DNA of 64,000 nucleotides from Cyanobacteria bacterium FACHB-502 (GTDB taxonomy: Bacteria; Cyanobacteriota; Cyanobacteriia; Elainellales; Elainellaceae): assembly GCA_014695325.1 (NCBI GenBank), contig JACJNZ010000039.1:558001-622000 (forward strand), written 5' to 3'. The notes beneath the pieces are model-generated. The model ran no database searches. It was not told the origin of the DNA and saw nothing but the letters and a program-made list of their open reading frames with translations. Below, in pieces: positions 27,802 to 36,699 of this stretch. A program made the position numbers and the translations under genes. Each line of letters starts with the position of its first letter. Position 1 is the stretch's first letter.

Positions 27802-28536
27802 ATGCAAAATTGGTACAAGGAAGACCTTGCATACATTCATGATGTTGGTCACAGCGAATATGCTCTCAAATCCGCTCCTGGCATCCTTGATATTTTGGAT
27901 CAAAACAGGATTCGAGAAGGTTTAGTAGTGGACTTGGGATGTGGAAGTGGATTATCAGCCTTAGAGCTTAGCAAGGCTCATTATCATGTTCTTGGAATCG
28001 ATATTTCTGAGCCTCTGGTTGCAATTGCTCGAACCAGAGTTCCGGGTGCTGAGTTTCGAGTGGAGTCATTGTTTAAGACCAACATCCCGTCTTGCAATGC
28101 TGTTGTCTCAATTGGTGAATGTTTCAACTATCTATTTGATACAGATAACAATTGCCACACGCTGACTCAACTCTTCGATCGCATCTACAGCGCATTAACT
28201 CCAGGAGGTGTGTTCCTCTTTGATATTGCAGAACCAGGATAGGGGATGCAAGGAAATAAAACTCAGAGTTTTACTGAAGGGAAAGACTGAATAGTTCTTG
28301 TTGAGAAGGAGGAGAATCAAGAGCAGTCAATATTGATTCGTCGCATTATCACTTTACGAAAAGTGGGAGAACATTACAGGCGAGATGAAGAAGTACATCA
28401 TTTACGACTGTACAAGGCGAAAGACATGGCTGAAAAACTTCGTGAGATAGGGTTCCAGATTCCAGTCATGCGTAGTTATGGTCAATATAAACTACCAAAA
28501 GCCCATGCTGCCTTTATTGCACATAAATCAAGATGA
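27802..28536 (+). pseudogene. Class I SAM methyltransferase with two in-frame nonsense codons
   Basis: A single frame runs from the ATG at 27802 to the stop at 28536 (about 245 codons). It is interrupted only by TAG at 28240 and TGA at 28288. Before the stops it has the SAM-binding motif VVDLGCGSGLSALELSK, ISIGECFNYLF-like residues and PGGVFLFDIAEPG. After them it continues with the normal tail (RRIITLRKVGEHYRRDEEVHHL). Relatives have an Arg after EPG, where TAG now stands, and a Trp in the stretch where TGA stands. No frameshift is seen, so the decay is recent. A sequencing error at both sites is less likely but possible. Confidence 0.75.
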
Positions 28537-28794
28537 AATTGCAAATGAGCAAGCGATCGCCGTATAACAACCGTGTTAGAGCGGATTGAAGAAGTCCTGA
28601 TGTGGTCTCAGAAATTTTTGCAACCGCTTATCTTGGTCATTAGACCGATAGAGCAAGCGATCGCCCCTCACCTTTCTCGCCCGCCTGCTCCTCCGCTCCT
28701 CTGCTCCCCACAAATCCTGTAATCCTGACAATTCCCTGTCCCACTCCCACCGATCGCGCTCTAATATAGATAACGCTGACTTTCATGAGAACCT

Positions 28795-29952
28795 ATGCTC
28801 TTTTCAGATGCCAAACCTGCCCTGCTTGTCCTTGCGGATGGAACCAGCTTTCAGGGATGGTCGTTTGGGGCGACCGGAACGACGATCGGTGAAGTCGTTT
28901 TTAATACGGGCATGACAGGCTATCAGGAAGTGCTGACCGACCCCAGCTACGAGGGGCAGATTGTCACCTTTACTTATCCAGAGCTAGGCAATACCGGAGT
29001 AAACCCGGACGACGAAGAATCAATTCGTCCTCATGTGCGGGGGGCGATCGCCAAAAACATCTGTTACCGTCCGAGCAACTGGCGATCGACTGAATCCTTG
29101 CCCGACTATCTGAAGCGACATCACATTATTGGAATTTACGGCATTGATACCCGCGCGCTGACGCGCAAGATTCGAGCAACGGGGGCAATGAACGGGGCAA
29201 TTTCAACCGAAGTGCTTGATCCGGCGGATTTGCTGCTTCAGGTGCAGCGAGCTCCGAGCATGGCAGGCTTGAACTTAGTGCGGGGAGTGACAACGCAAAA
29301 AGTCTACGAATGGGCTGACCCGACTGAATCGTCCTGGGAGTTTCGCCCAACGTTAGACAGTGCTACTGGGGAACAGTTGACCGTAGTGGCGATCGACTTT
29401 GGCATCAAACGCAACATCCTGCGGCGGTTGGCAAGCTACGGGTGTCGAGTGATTGTGGTTCCGGCAGATACGCCGCCAGAGGAAATCCTCAAGTTCAATC
29501 CAGACGGAATTTTCCTCTCGAATGGACCGGGCGATCCTGCCGCAGTGACCGAGGGCATCGAGACAGCAAGAGCCTTGCTGGAAAGCGAGAAGCCGATGTT
29601 TGGCATTTGTATGGGACACCAGATTCTCGGTCTATCGCTGGGGGGTGAAACGTTTAAGCTCAAGTTTGGGCATCGCGGCTTAAATCAGCCCTGCGGGTTG
29701 CATCAGCGCGTGGAAATTACTAGTCAGAATCACGGATTTGCGATCGACGCAGACTCCCTGCCAGATGCAGACGTAGAAATTACGCATCTGAATTTGAACG
29801 ATCGTACAGTTGCCGGATTGCGTCACAAGTCGCTGCCGCTGTTCTCGGTACAGTATCACCCGGAAGCCAGCCCTGGTCCCCACGACGCAGATTATTTGTT
29901 CGATAACTTTGTGCAGTCCATGCGCGAACATCGCCAGCAAAGGGCAGGATAG
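28795..29952 (+). CDS. carA: Carbamoyl-phosphate synthase small subunit
   Basis: This 385-residue protein has an N-terminal CarA domain ([32 protein letters not shown]). The C-terminal class I glutaminase has FLSNGPGDP, the nucleophile Cys in [12 protein letters not shown], and the [10 protein letters not shown] His/Glu pair. It supplies ammonia from glutamine to CarB for arginine and pyrimidine synthesis. CarB is not in this window, so the subunits are unlinked, as is usual in cyanobacteria. Confidence 0.97.
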   Translation: MLFSDAKPALLVLADGTSFQGWSFGATGTTIGEVVFNTGMTGYQEVLTDPSYEGQIVTFTYPELGNTGVNPDDEESIRPHVRGAIAKNICYRPSNWRSTESLPDYLKRHHIIGIYGIDTRALTRKIRATGAMNGAISTEVLDPADLLLQVQRAPSMAGLNLVRGVTTQKVYEWADPTESSWEFRPTLDSATGEQLTVVAIDFGIKRNILRRLASYGCRVIVVPADTPPEEILKFNPDGIFLSNGPGDPAAVTEGIETARALLESEKPMFGICMGHQILGLSLGGETFKLKFGHRGLNQPCGLHQRVEITSQNHGFAIDADSLPDADVEITHLNLNDRTVAGLRHKSLPLFSVQYHPEASPGPHDADYLFDNFVQSMREHRQQRAG

Positions 29953-29989
29953 GGTAATTCTTGCTGATTTTTAATCCGGTTTCCTGACC

Positions 29990-30949
29990 ATGCATAAAGT
30001 TAAGAAAACGCAGCAATCCTGGTTTCGATCGGCGCTGCGGCTGCGAGGATCGGTGATTCCGGCGGTTTTGCCGCGTACCTTGGTGTGTGGACTCTTTGCG
30101 ATCGGCGTTGTGCTGTTCGATCGATTGGGTTATCCAGTAGGTCTGCCTGTGTTAGCGGGCGTGATTCCAAATGTCGTCTTGGGGCTGATGCTGGTGTTTC
30201 GCACCAATACTGCCTACGAGCGGTTTTGGGAGGGACGGAAGCTGTGGGGCAGTCTTGTGAACGCCACTCGCAATTTGGCACGACAAATTTGGGTTTCGGT
30301 TATTGAAAAAGATCTGCAAGATCGCCAGAATAAGCAAATTATTTTGTCTTTGCTAGCTGGATTTTCAGTTGCAGTGAAGCGGCATCTGAGGCAGGAACCG
30401 GTAAATGAGGAGCTAGAAAAATTAGTGCCTCATTCGCAGTACTGCACGCTTAAAACACTGCATAATCCGCCGCTCGAAATTGCCTTCTGGATTCAGGATT
30501 ATTTGCAGTATCAATATCAGCGGGAATGCCTGAATGTCTATCAGTTTTCTCAGATGCAGCAGTCGCTCAATGCAATGGTAGATTGTCTGGGAGGCTGCGA
30601 ACGCATTTTGAAAACGCCCATGCCGCTGGCTTACGGAATTCACCTCAAGCAGGTTTTGCTACTTTATTCCCTGACGCTGCCATTTCAATTTGTGGCAGAG
30701 CTGCATGGATGGACAGTGGCGATCGTCATTTTAATTAGCTTCATTATGTTTGGGATCGAGGAAATTGGAATTGAGATTGAAAATCCTTTTGGTCACGACG
30801 CAAACGACTTACCGCTCGATAGCATTTGTGCCACCATCCAACAAAACATTGAGGAACTGATGCTGCTGGAGCCAAGCAGCGCCCTGCAAAGAAAGCGGCA
30901 TATTCCCCCTTTTCTAGAGCAAACTTCTCAGCGTGAAAGCGTGAGTTAA
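29990..30949 (+). CDS. Bestrophin-family anion channel
   Basis: This 319-residue protein begins after a basic stretch with WFRSALRLRGSVIPAVLPRTL. The family core GLMLVFRTNTAYERFWEGRKLWGSLVNATRNLARQ (key part FRTNTAYERFWEGR) lies around residue 65-100. Helical hydrophobic segments occur at 25-75 and 215-255, and PFQFVAELHGW plus IGIEIENPFG near the C-terminus are typical. Cyanobacterial and plant members are pentameric anion channels, thought to tune ion balance across the thylakoid. It follows carA by 37 bases and may share its transcript. Confidence 0.92.
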   Translation: MHKVKKTQQSWFRSALRLRGSVIPAVLPRTLVCGLFAIGVVLFDRLGYPVGLPVLAGVIPNVVLGLMLVFRTNTAYERFWEGRKLWGSLVNATRNLARQIWVSVIEKDLQDRQNKQIILSLLAGFSVAVKRHLRQEPVNEELEKLVPHSQYCTLKTLHNPPLEIAFWIQDYLQYQYQRECLNVYQFSQMQQSLNAMVDCLGGCERILKTPMPLAYGIHLKQVLLLYSLTLPFQFVAELHGWTVAIVILISFIMFGIEEIGIEIENPFGHDANDLPLDSICATIQQNIEELMLLEPSSALQRKRHIPPFLEQTSQRESVS

Positions 30950-31092
30950 CTTTAAGCTCAATCGAATTTGATGTAAGGAAATCGCTCGACGAAAAGGCTG
31001 AAGAAGAAGCATCTGCTGTTTGGTAGATAATTACTCCTTGCGAATAATTGCAAATGATTTCTATTAGATTACTGCAAAGTATTTTTTAATAG

Positions 31093-31122
31093 TTGACGGT
31101 TCGATAAACTCTCCTCTAGATT
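31093..31122 (+). promoter_or_regulatory. Candidate promoter of dps
   Basis: TTGACG at 31093-31098 and TAGATT at 31117-31122 are 18 bases apart, with the start codon about 100 bases downstream. Confidence 0.5.
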
Positions 31123-31225
31123 AAAGGCAAAGCAGGAATTATCAATGTTGAATCGTTGATCTTTCCTCACCCGGATAACAGCCAACGATAGCTAGCAGTT
31201 CTATCTGCTGAGAGAGGAAACTTAT

Positions 31226-31780
31226 ATGGTAACGATCGCATCCGCTATTCAAGCTTTCGACCAGGTTCGGGACAATCCAATCCTGCTGGAGAAAAACGTT
31301 ACCACAGCGATTTGTGAAGGACTAAATATCACTTTAGCGAGCTTTCAAGCCCTCTATTTGCAATATCAAAAGCATCATTTTGTGGTGGAAGGTGCAGAAT
31401 TTTATTCGCTGCATCAGTTCTTTGATGAGGCATACGGAAAAGTGCAGGATCACGTTCACGCCATTGGTGAGCGGCTCAACGGTCTGGGCGGCGTTCCAGC
31501 AGCAAGCTTCACCAAACTGGCAGAACTCTGCTGCTTCACTGTAGAACCGGACGGTATTTTCTCTTGTCGAGATATGGTTGTCCATGACTTAGCAGCAGAG
31601 CAGGCAATCATTGGAGTCATTCGGCAGCAGGCAGCTCAAGCAGAGAGTTTAGGCGATCGAGCCACGCGCCTGCTCTATGAGCAAATCTTGCTGCAAACCG
31701 AAGATCGAGCGTTCCACCTGGATCACTTCCTGGCGCATGACAGCCTGACTCCGGCATTTACGCTAGCGAGTGTCAATTAG
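31226..31780 (+). CDS. dps: Dps-family ferritin-like DNA/iron protection protein
   Basis: The 184-residue protein has GAGAGAGGAAA before the ATG. It has the Dps pattern [22 protein letters not shown] (key residues His, Asp and Glu of the inter-subunit ferroxidase site), then [17 protein letters not shown] and a long C-terminal helix with [21 protein letters not shown]. Dps dodecamers oxidise and store iron and detoxify peroxide. There is no Lys-rich N-tail, so DNA binding is uncertain. It probably forms its own unit, with the terminator at 31929. Confidence 0.88.
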   Translation: MVTIASAIQAFDQVRDNPILLEKNVTTAICEGLNITLASFQALYLQYQKHHFVVEGAEFYSLHQFFDEAYGKVQDHVHAIGERLNGLGGVPAASFTKLAELCCFTVEPDGIFSCRDMVVHDLAAEQAIIGVIRQQAAQAESLGDRATRLLYEQILLQTEDRAFHLDHFLAHDSLTPAFTLASVN

Positions 31781-31928
31781 CCGTTTTTGGGTTAACCTCC
31801 CAGAGTAACGCTGCAAGGCGAAGCAGTTCCCCCTTACAGGGATTCCCCTTGTAGATATTTGGTCAAGGGCAACAGTAACTCCTCAAGTCCTTAGCCCAAT
31901 TCCCCAGGGAAAATAAGTAGAGAAAATA

Positions 31929-31964
31929 AGCTGTCTCTCCCGTGATGGGATGGGCGGCTTTTTT
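31929..31964 (+). terminator. Rho-independent terminator downstream of dps
   Basis: AGCTGTCTCTCCC pairs with GGGATGGGCGGCT (12 of 13 pairs, several G-U), with the loop GTGAT, followed by TTTTTT. It lies about 150 bases beyond the dps stop. Confidence 0.8.
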
Positions 31965-32202
31965 GTAGAACCGGGATGCTCACACTTCATCCGATCGAGC
32001 GACTCATTCAGTTTGTACGACTGTAATTTGAACTACAATTTCCGACTGGGTCAGCAATCATAATGAGGCTGTTTGTTGTGATCACTACCGTTTATTGAAA
32101 AGGCAGATTAAGCGATCGAAAGGAATCTCAAAGTTAGGTAATTTCTGGCTTCCACAGATTAAAATTCCTTTGCTGCCAGGTTCTCAACTTTTCGCCTATG
32201 AT

Positions 32203-32224
32203 CAGCCTAGTGCCAGCCTAGTGC
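32203..32224. repeat. 11-bp tandem duplication
   Basis: CAGCCTAGTGC occurs twice, then AGCCTATAATC continues as a partial third copy. Confidence 0.85.
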
Positions 32225-32319
32225 AGCCTATAATCAACGGGTGATGCATGCGTTTTACGGCGATCGACAACATCGCTTGTCCAAACGTCTGCTGACCGTC
32301 AGTTGATTGGGCGAGGCAA

Positions 32320-32354
32320 TTGGGCAGGGTGCTTGGGCAGGGTGCTTGGGCAGG
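32320..32354. repeat. 13-bp tandem repeat, about 2.7 copies
   Basis: TTGGGCAGGGTGC occurs twice, followed by TTGGGCAGG. Confidence 0.9.
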
Positions 32355-32406
32355 ATAGTAAAGTTTTGATCGGGGTTTATTAGATTGCTTTCCCTAAATC
32401 ATTCGT

Positions 32407-32436
32407 AAACAATCTGTGCGTGAACAATCTGTGCGT
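32407..32436. repeat. 15-bp tandem duplication
   Basis: AAACAATCTGTGCGT is followed by GAACAATCTGTGCGT. Confidence 0.85.
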
Positions 32437-32583
32437 AAGTCAAGTGTGACCTTTAAACCATCTGCGAATCCTGCTGCTCTGCCAAAGCGGGTTGAGCATC
32501 GTATCCTAAAAGTTTTGTAACGAAGTTCTGTTCAATTTCTGCAATTGTGCCATTCGTTGGTTTTTGCGTCTCAAACTAATTCA

Positions 32584-33876
32584 ATGAACAAGATGATTCG
32601 CTTGTTAGAGCAAATAGTTTCTCCGGTACGGTTTTATCTGCGTGGGTTCTGGCGCAGCGTTGCGCTGTTTTCCATTACGCTTGGCCTAATTGTCGGCTGC
32701 GGTACTTCTTCAAACTCCCCCACGGCAACCACTTCGAGTCCGGCGGCGGATGGTGCAGCGGCGGGGGGCGGTGATCCCTTTACGGTCGGGATGGTGCTGG
32801 TGGGTCCGCGCAACGATTCGGGTTGGAACCAGGCACACTACGACGGAATGCAGGAAGTTCTCCAAAGAATGCCCGACCTCAAGTTTGAGTATGTGGATAA
32901 GGTCAACCCTGCCGATCGCCCCAACATCACAGGCGCACAGGTTGCTGATGATCTGATTTCTAAAGGCGCAAAAATGGTCATCTTCAACTCGGATGACTTT
33001 AAAGACGATGCGCTGGAGACGGCAAAAAAGCATTCTGATGTGGCGGTCGTTCATGCGTCGGGCGACTATGCCTGGAAAGAGGGTCAGAACTTCAAGAATC
33101 AGCCGAACCTGGGTAATATCATGGGGCGGATGGAGTACGGCAAAATGATTGCAGGCTGTGCCGCTGCCCTGGGTTCCGAGAGCGGCAAGATCGGCTACGT
33201 TGGTCCGTTGATCAACGATGAAACTCGTCGATACACTTCCGCGGCTTATCTGGGCGCAAAGCACTGCTGGGAAAACTATCGCAACAAGGCAGCGGCTGAC
33301 CTGGATTTCAAAGTCACCTGGATCGGCTTCTGGTTTAACATTCCGGGTAAAACGCTCGACCCGACTAAAGTGGCAGATGACTATTACAACGGCGGCTACG
33401 ATGTGGTGATGTCGGGAATTGACACGCCCGAAGTGTCTGCCCAGGCGAAGAAAGCGGCGGAGGCAGGCAAAGCCGTGAAGTATGTCCACTACGACTTTAA
33501 GGGCGGCTGCGATCTGGCTCCTGATATCTGCTTAGGCGTGCCCTACTACAACTGGGGAATTCCTTATGAGACGGCGATCCAGAAAACGATGGGCGGTGAA
33601 ATGCCAAGTGAGTTTGTCTGGCTCGGTCCCGACTGGAAGGACATTAACGCCCCAGCCTCGATGATTGGCTTCCTGCCGGGGAACGCGCTAGGCGACCAGA
33701 AAGCCTCGCTGGACAAGTTCATTCAGGGCTTGGGCGATGGCAGCATTAACCCGTACAAGGGTCCGATTAAGCTCCAAGACGGCAGCACCTTTGTAGCAGA
33801 TGGTAAGACGGCAACCGATCAAGAGATTTGGTATATGCCCCAGCTATTAGAGGGAATGGAAGGAGCCAGCAAGTAA
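32584..33876 (+). CDS. BMP/PnrA-family substrate-binding lipoprotein
   Basis: From the ATG at 32584 the product is 430 residues, with a signal peptide and lipobox (LGLIVGC). A Ser/Thr/Ala/Gly linker follows, then the BMP fold: FTVGMVLVGPRNDSGWNQAHYDG, KMVIFNSDDFKDDAL, GRMEYGKMIAGCAAAL and GKIGYVGPLINDETRR. The family (BmpA/PnrA/Med) binds purine nucleosides and related compounds for ABC import. It heads a complete importer with the three genes downstream. A hairpin terminator right after the stop suggests it is made in excess of the membrane parts. Confidence 0.92.
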   Translation: MNKMIRLLEQIVSPVRFYLRGFWRSVALFSITLGLIVGCGTSSNSPTATTSSPAADGAAAGGGDPFTVGMVLVGPRNDSGWNQAHYDGMQEVLQRMPDLKFEYVDKVNPADRPNITGAQVADDLISKGAKMVIFNSDDFKDDALETAKKHSDVAVVHASGDYAWKEGQNFKNQPNLGNIMGRMEYGKMIAGCAAALGSESGKIGYVGPLINDETRRYTSAAYLGAKHCWENYRNKAAADLDFKVTWIGFWFNIPGKTLDPTKVADDYYNGGYDVVMSGIDTPEVSAQAKKAAEAGKAVKYVHYDFKGGCDLAPDICLGVPYYNWGIPYETAIQKTMGGEMPSEFVWLGPDWKDINAPASMIGFLPGNALGDQKASLDKFIQGLGDGSINPYKGPIKLQDGSTFVADGKTATDQEIWYMPQLLEGMEGASK

Positions 33877-33893
33877 ATCAGCTCATAATAAAG

Positions 33894-33934
33894 AAAGGGG
33901 GGTCAGACCAATGGCTGATCCCTTTGCCTTTTTT
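33894..33934 (+). terminator. Intra-operon terminator/attenuator after the binding-protein gene
   Basis: AGGGGGGTCAG pairs with CTGATCCCTTT (with G-U pairs) around an eight-base loop and is followed by GCC and six T. It lies between the binding protein and the ATPase gene of the same strand. Confidence 0.75.
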
Positions 33935-33973
33935 CTGCCGCCTTTCAGGAATTTGCCTCTTCAGGGATTTGCT

Positions 33974-35518
33974 ATGAGAGTTGAACTTCAGGACATCAGC
34001 AAGCGGTTCGGCACGGTTCAGGCAAACGATCGCATTTCGCTTACGGTCGAGGCAGGGAGCATCCACGGACTGCTGGGCGAAAACGGTGCGGGAAAAAGTA
34101 CACTGGTCAAGATTCTCAGCGGCTTTATCACCAAGGATTCCGGTCGATTGCTGCTGGACGGTAGGGAAACCGAGATTCGCACACCCGCCGATGCGATGAA
34201 GGTCGGAATCGGAATGCTGCACCAAGATCCGCTCGATTTTCCGCCCCTAAGCGTCCTGGAAAATTTTATGGTGGGCAAGTCGGGCAGTCTGCTAATGGCT
34301 CGATCGCGGGTCGTGCGGCAGTTTCGGGAGCTAGCAGCTCAATTTAATTTTGATTTGAATCTCTACGCCAAAGTGGGCAATCTTACCGTCGGCGAACGGC
34401 AGCAGCTTGAGATTTTGCGCTTGCTTTCACTGGGCGTGAATACGCTGATTTTGGATGAGCCAACAACTGGCATTTCGGCAGCCCAGAAAGACGCTTTGTT
34501 TGCAGCAGCGCGCAAGTTAGCAGACCAGGGTAAATCGGTGATTTTTGTATCGCACAAGCTCGAAGACGTGAATCAGTTGTGCGACCGCCTCACTGTGATG
34601 CGTCAGGGTCAGGTGGTGGGAAATTTGCCCGTGCCCTGTGCTGAGGCTGAGCTAATTAACCTGATCTTTGGACATGAACTGGCTCCTCCCGTCAAACCGC
34701 CGACCCAGCGAGACCAAATTGCCCTCGATCTGGAAAACGTGATGCTGATCAGCGATCGGCTTCAGATTCGGATCGATCGGCTCACGGTGAATCAGGGCGA
34801 GGTCGTTGGCTTAGCCGGGCTCGAAGGCAGCGGTCAACAGCTTTTGCTTCAGCTTTGCGCCGGACTGCTCAAAACGCCTACCGGACAAATTTGCGTTAAC
34901 GGACAAAACCTCACGCAGCAGCCTTATCCGGCGTATCTGAATGGGGGAATTGGCTACTCGCCCGCCGATCGCCTCCGAGAAGGACTGATTCCGGGTTTAA
35001 CCATTCAAGAGCACGTTGCCCTGCGGACTCCTGCGAAAAGCTGGTTTATTGATTGGAAAGACATTCTGGACAAAACCCAGCGATCGATCGCCCTGTTTAA
35101 CATTCGTGGCAAACCGAGCAGCACAGTCGAGCGGCTTTCCGGCGGCAACCAGCAGCGTACCCAGCTTTCGCTTTTACCTGTCCCGCTCAACCTCCTGTTA
35201 ATGGAACAGCCGACTCGCGGCTTGGATATTGAGTCTACGCTGTGGGTCTGGCAGCAGTTGATTGCCCGATGCGAAGGCGGCACAACGATCTTGTTTACCT
35301 CTTCCGATCTCGATGAGATTATGCAGTACAGCGATCGGGTGATTGTATTCAGCAGTGGGAAAATGTCTCAGCCGATTGATGCTTCACAGTTGACAGTCGA
35401 TCGCCTGGGACAGATGATTGGCGGTCGATTTGATGCGCTGCTCAACGCAGATAGCCCGCCTGATTACCCTACACCGGAAATTGCAAAGCAATCGACCAAG
35501 CAAAACGTCATGGGTTAG
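33974..35518 (+). CDS. Nucleoside-type ABC transporter ATPase with two ABC domains
   Basis: A 514-residue product is read from the ATG at 33974 (MRVELQDISKRFGTVQAND); an upstream in-frame ATG lies inside the terminator hairpin. Domain 1 has GLLGENGAGKSTL, LTVGERQQLEI and LILDEPTTG. Domain 2 has a degenerate P-loop (GLAGLEGSGQQ), LSGGNQQRTQLS and LLMEQPTRGLD. This duplicated arrangement with a changed second site is typical of YufO/RbsA-like ATPases that partner BMP-type binding proteins. It energises uptake through the two permeases that follow. Confidence 0.92.
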   Translation: MRVELQDISKRFGTVQANDRISLTVEAGSIHGLLGENGAGKSTLVKILSGFITKDSGRLLLDGRETEIRTPADAMKVGIGMLHQDPLDFPPLSVLENFMVGKSGSLLMARSRVVRQFRELAAQFNFDLNLYAKVGNLTVGERQQLEILRLLSLGVNTLILDEPTTGISAAQKDALFAAARKLADQGKSVIFVSHKLEDVNQLCDRLTVMRQGQVVGNLPVPCAEAELINLIFGHELAPPVKPPTQRDQIALDLENVMLISDRLQIRIDRLTVNQGEVVGLAGLEGSGQQLLLQLCAGLLKTPTGQICVNGQNLTQQPYPAYLNGGIGYSPADRLREGLIPGLTIQEHVALRTPAKSWFIDWKDILDKTQRSIALFNIRGKPSSTVERLSGGNQQRTQLSLLPVPLNLLLMEQPTRGLDIESTLWVWQQLIARCEGGTTILFTSSDLDEIMQYSDRVIVFSSGKMSQPIDASQLTVDRLGQMIGGRFDALLNADSPPDYPTPEIAKQSTKQNVMG

Positions 35519-35535
35519 TTTCCCATCTTCTCGCC

Positions 35536-36579
35536 ATGCCCAAACTTTCTCAATCGACTGTTTATCAAGCCAGCGCGATCGTTTTATCGCTGCTGTTTAT
35601 TGCCGTTGTCATTGTTCTGGTGGGCGGTTCTCCGATCGAGGTGCTGACGAATATGTTTTCTGGGGCATTTAGCACTTCTGATCAGGTTGCGCGGGTCGTG
35701 ATGACGCTGGTTCCGCTCGTGCTTTGCACCTGTGGACTGCTGTTTACCTTCACGGCTGGGCTGTATAACCTGGGCATTGAGGGACAGATTTCCTTCGGGG
35801 CGATCGCCTCCATGGTTCCGATTCAATTGTTTCAGGATGTGCTGCCGCCGTTTGTGGTGATTGTGCTGGCAATTGGGGCAGGCATTGTGGGCGGGGCATT
35901 GTGGGGACTGCTGACAGGCATCCTCAACGTCTACGGGCGCATCAATGAAATCTTTGCCGGACTAGGACTTAACTTTGTCGCCGACGGGCTGGCAATTTAT
36001 CTGATTTTTGGTCCCTGGAAACGTCCGGGCGTTGCCTCCATGAGCGGCACAGAGCAGTTTAGCGAATCCCTCTGGCTACCTACCTTTGGCAGCACAGGAG
36101 CAAGTCCGATCGCCTTAATTCTGGCTCTGCTGGTGCTGGCAGCGACGATCGTGGTCATGCGCGGTACTTACTTCGGGCTGAAGCTCAAAGCGGTGGGTCA
36201 AAACCTGCGAGCCTCCTACGTTCTCGGCATCCCATCCATTCAGCAGCTTTTGAGCGCGTTTGCGATTTGCGGAGCCTGTGCCGGACTCGCGGGCGCATTG
36301 CAGGTGCTTGCCGTCTTCCATCGCTTGATTCCCACCGTTTCCAGCAATCTGGGCTATTTGTCGCTGCTGATCGCCATGCTCATCGGCTCGAATGCGTGGC
36401 TGATTCTCCCGATCGGCTTTTTCTTCAGTGCCCTCAACATTGGCAGCCTTCAACTTCCCCTCGCGCTCGATCTAGAATCCTCTCTCTCCGGCGTCATCCA
36501 GGGCACGATCGTTCTCTTCGCCCTCCTGGGACGGGGCTTCAGCCAGCGCAAACAATCGCCTACGCAACCCACAAGCTAA
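35536..36579 (+). CDS. ABC transporter permease (nucleoside uptake, first subunit)
   Basis: This 347-residue protein has eight to ten hydrophobic helices and the BPD_transp_2 family features FTFTAGLYNLGIEGQISFGAIAS (key part AGLYNLGIEGQ) and RGTYFGLKLKAVGQNLRASYVLGI (key part GLKLKAVGQN, the ATPase-contact loop). It is YufP-like. It starts 18 bases after the ATPase stop and would pair with the next permease. Confidence 0.9.
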   Translation: MPKLSQSTVYQASAIVLSLLFIAVVIVLVGGSPIEVLTNMFSGAFSTSDQVARVVMTLVPLVLCTCGLLFTFTAGLYNLGIEGQISFGAIASMVPIQLFQDVLPPFVVIVLAIGAGIVGGALWGLLTGILNVYGRINEIFAGLGLNFVADGLAIYLIFGPWKRPGVASMSGTEQFSESLWLPTFGSTGASPIALILALLVLAATIVVMRGTYFGLKLKAVGQNLRASYVLGIPSIQQLLSAFAICGACAGLAGALQVLAVFHRLIPTVSSNLGYLSLLIAMLIGSNAWLILPIGFFFSALNIGSLQLPLALDLESSLSGVIQGTIVLFALLGRGFSQRKQSPTQPTS

Positions 36580-36632
36580 CCCAAAAATTTGCGGCGATGG
36601 GCACGTCAGGACACCCACTCCACAAGATCCTG

Positions 36633-36698
36633 AATCCTATTCCCTGCTCCTCCCATTTCCCCGTCCCCTCACCCTTCCACTCATCCCCTCTCTACCCG
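36633..36698 (+). repeat. Pyrimidine-rich low-complexity leader tract
   Basis: The stretch is almost entirely C and T (for example CCCCGTCCCCTCACCCTTCC) and runs up to the start codon of the second permease. Similar tracts occur at 28676, 47414 (minus strand sense) and 53036. Confidence 0.6.
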
Positions 36699-36699
36699 C

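Larger units (their letters stand above)
31965..32583. other. Repeat-rich region upstream of the BMP transporter operon
   Basis: No gene is supported here. Three different short tandem duplications lie at 32203-32224, 32320-32354 and 32407-32436. TATAAT at 32229-32234 directly follows the first duplication and could be a -10 box, but no -35 box is evident. I see no purine-riboswitch-like fold by eye. Confidence 0.5.

Noticed and set aside
28240-28290. Stop-codon recoding (TAG, TGA as sense) in the methyltransferase gene
   Set aside because: All other genes in the window use TAG and TGA as normal stops, and no recoding element is visible. Simple nonsense decay explains it.
31781-32583. Possible purine riboswitch before the nucleoside importer
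   Set aside because: I looked for the three-way junction with conserved loops and found no convincing fold; the structure there is explained by tandem duplications.
32710-33489. 259-codon minus-strand frame within the BMP gene
   Set aside because: It is a shadow of a well-supported binding-protein gene, without its own ribosome site or motif.
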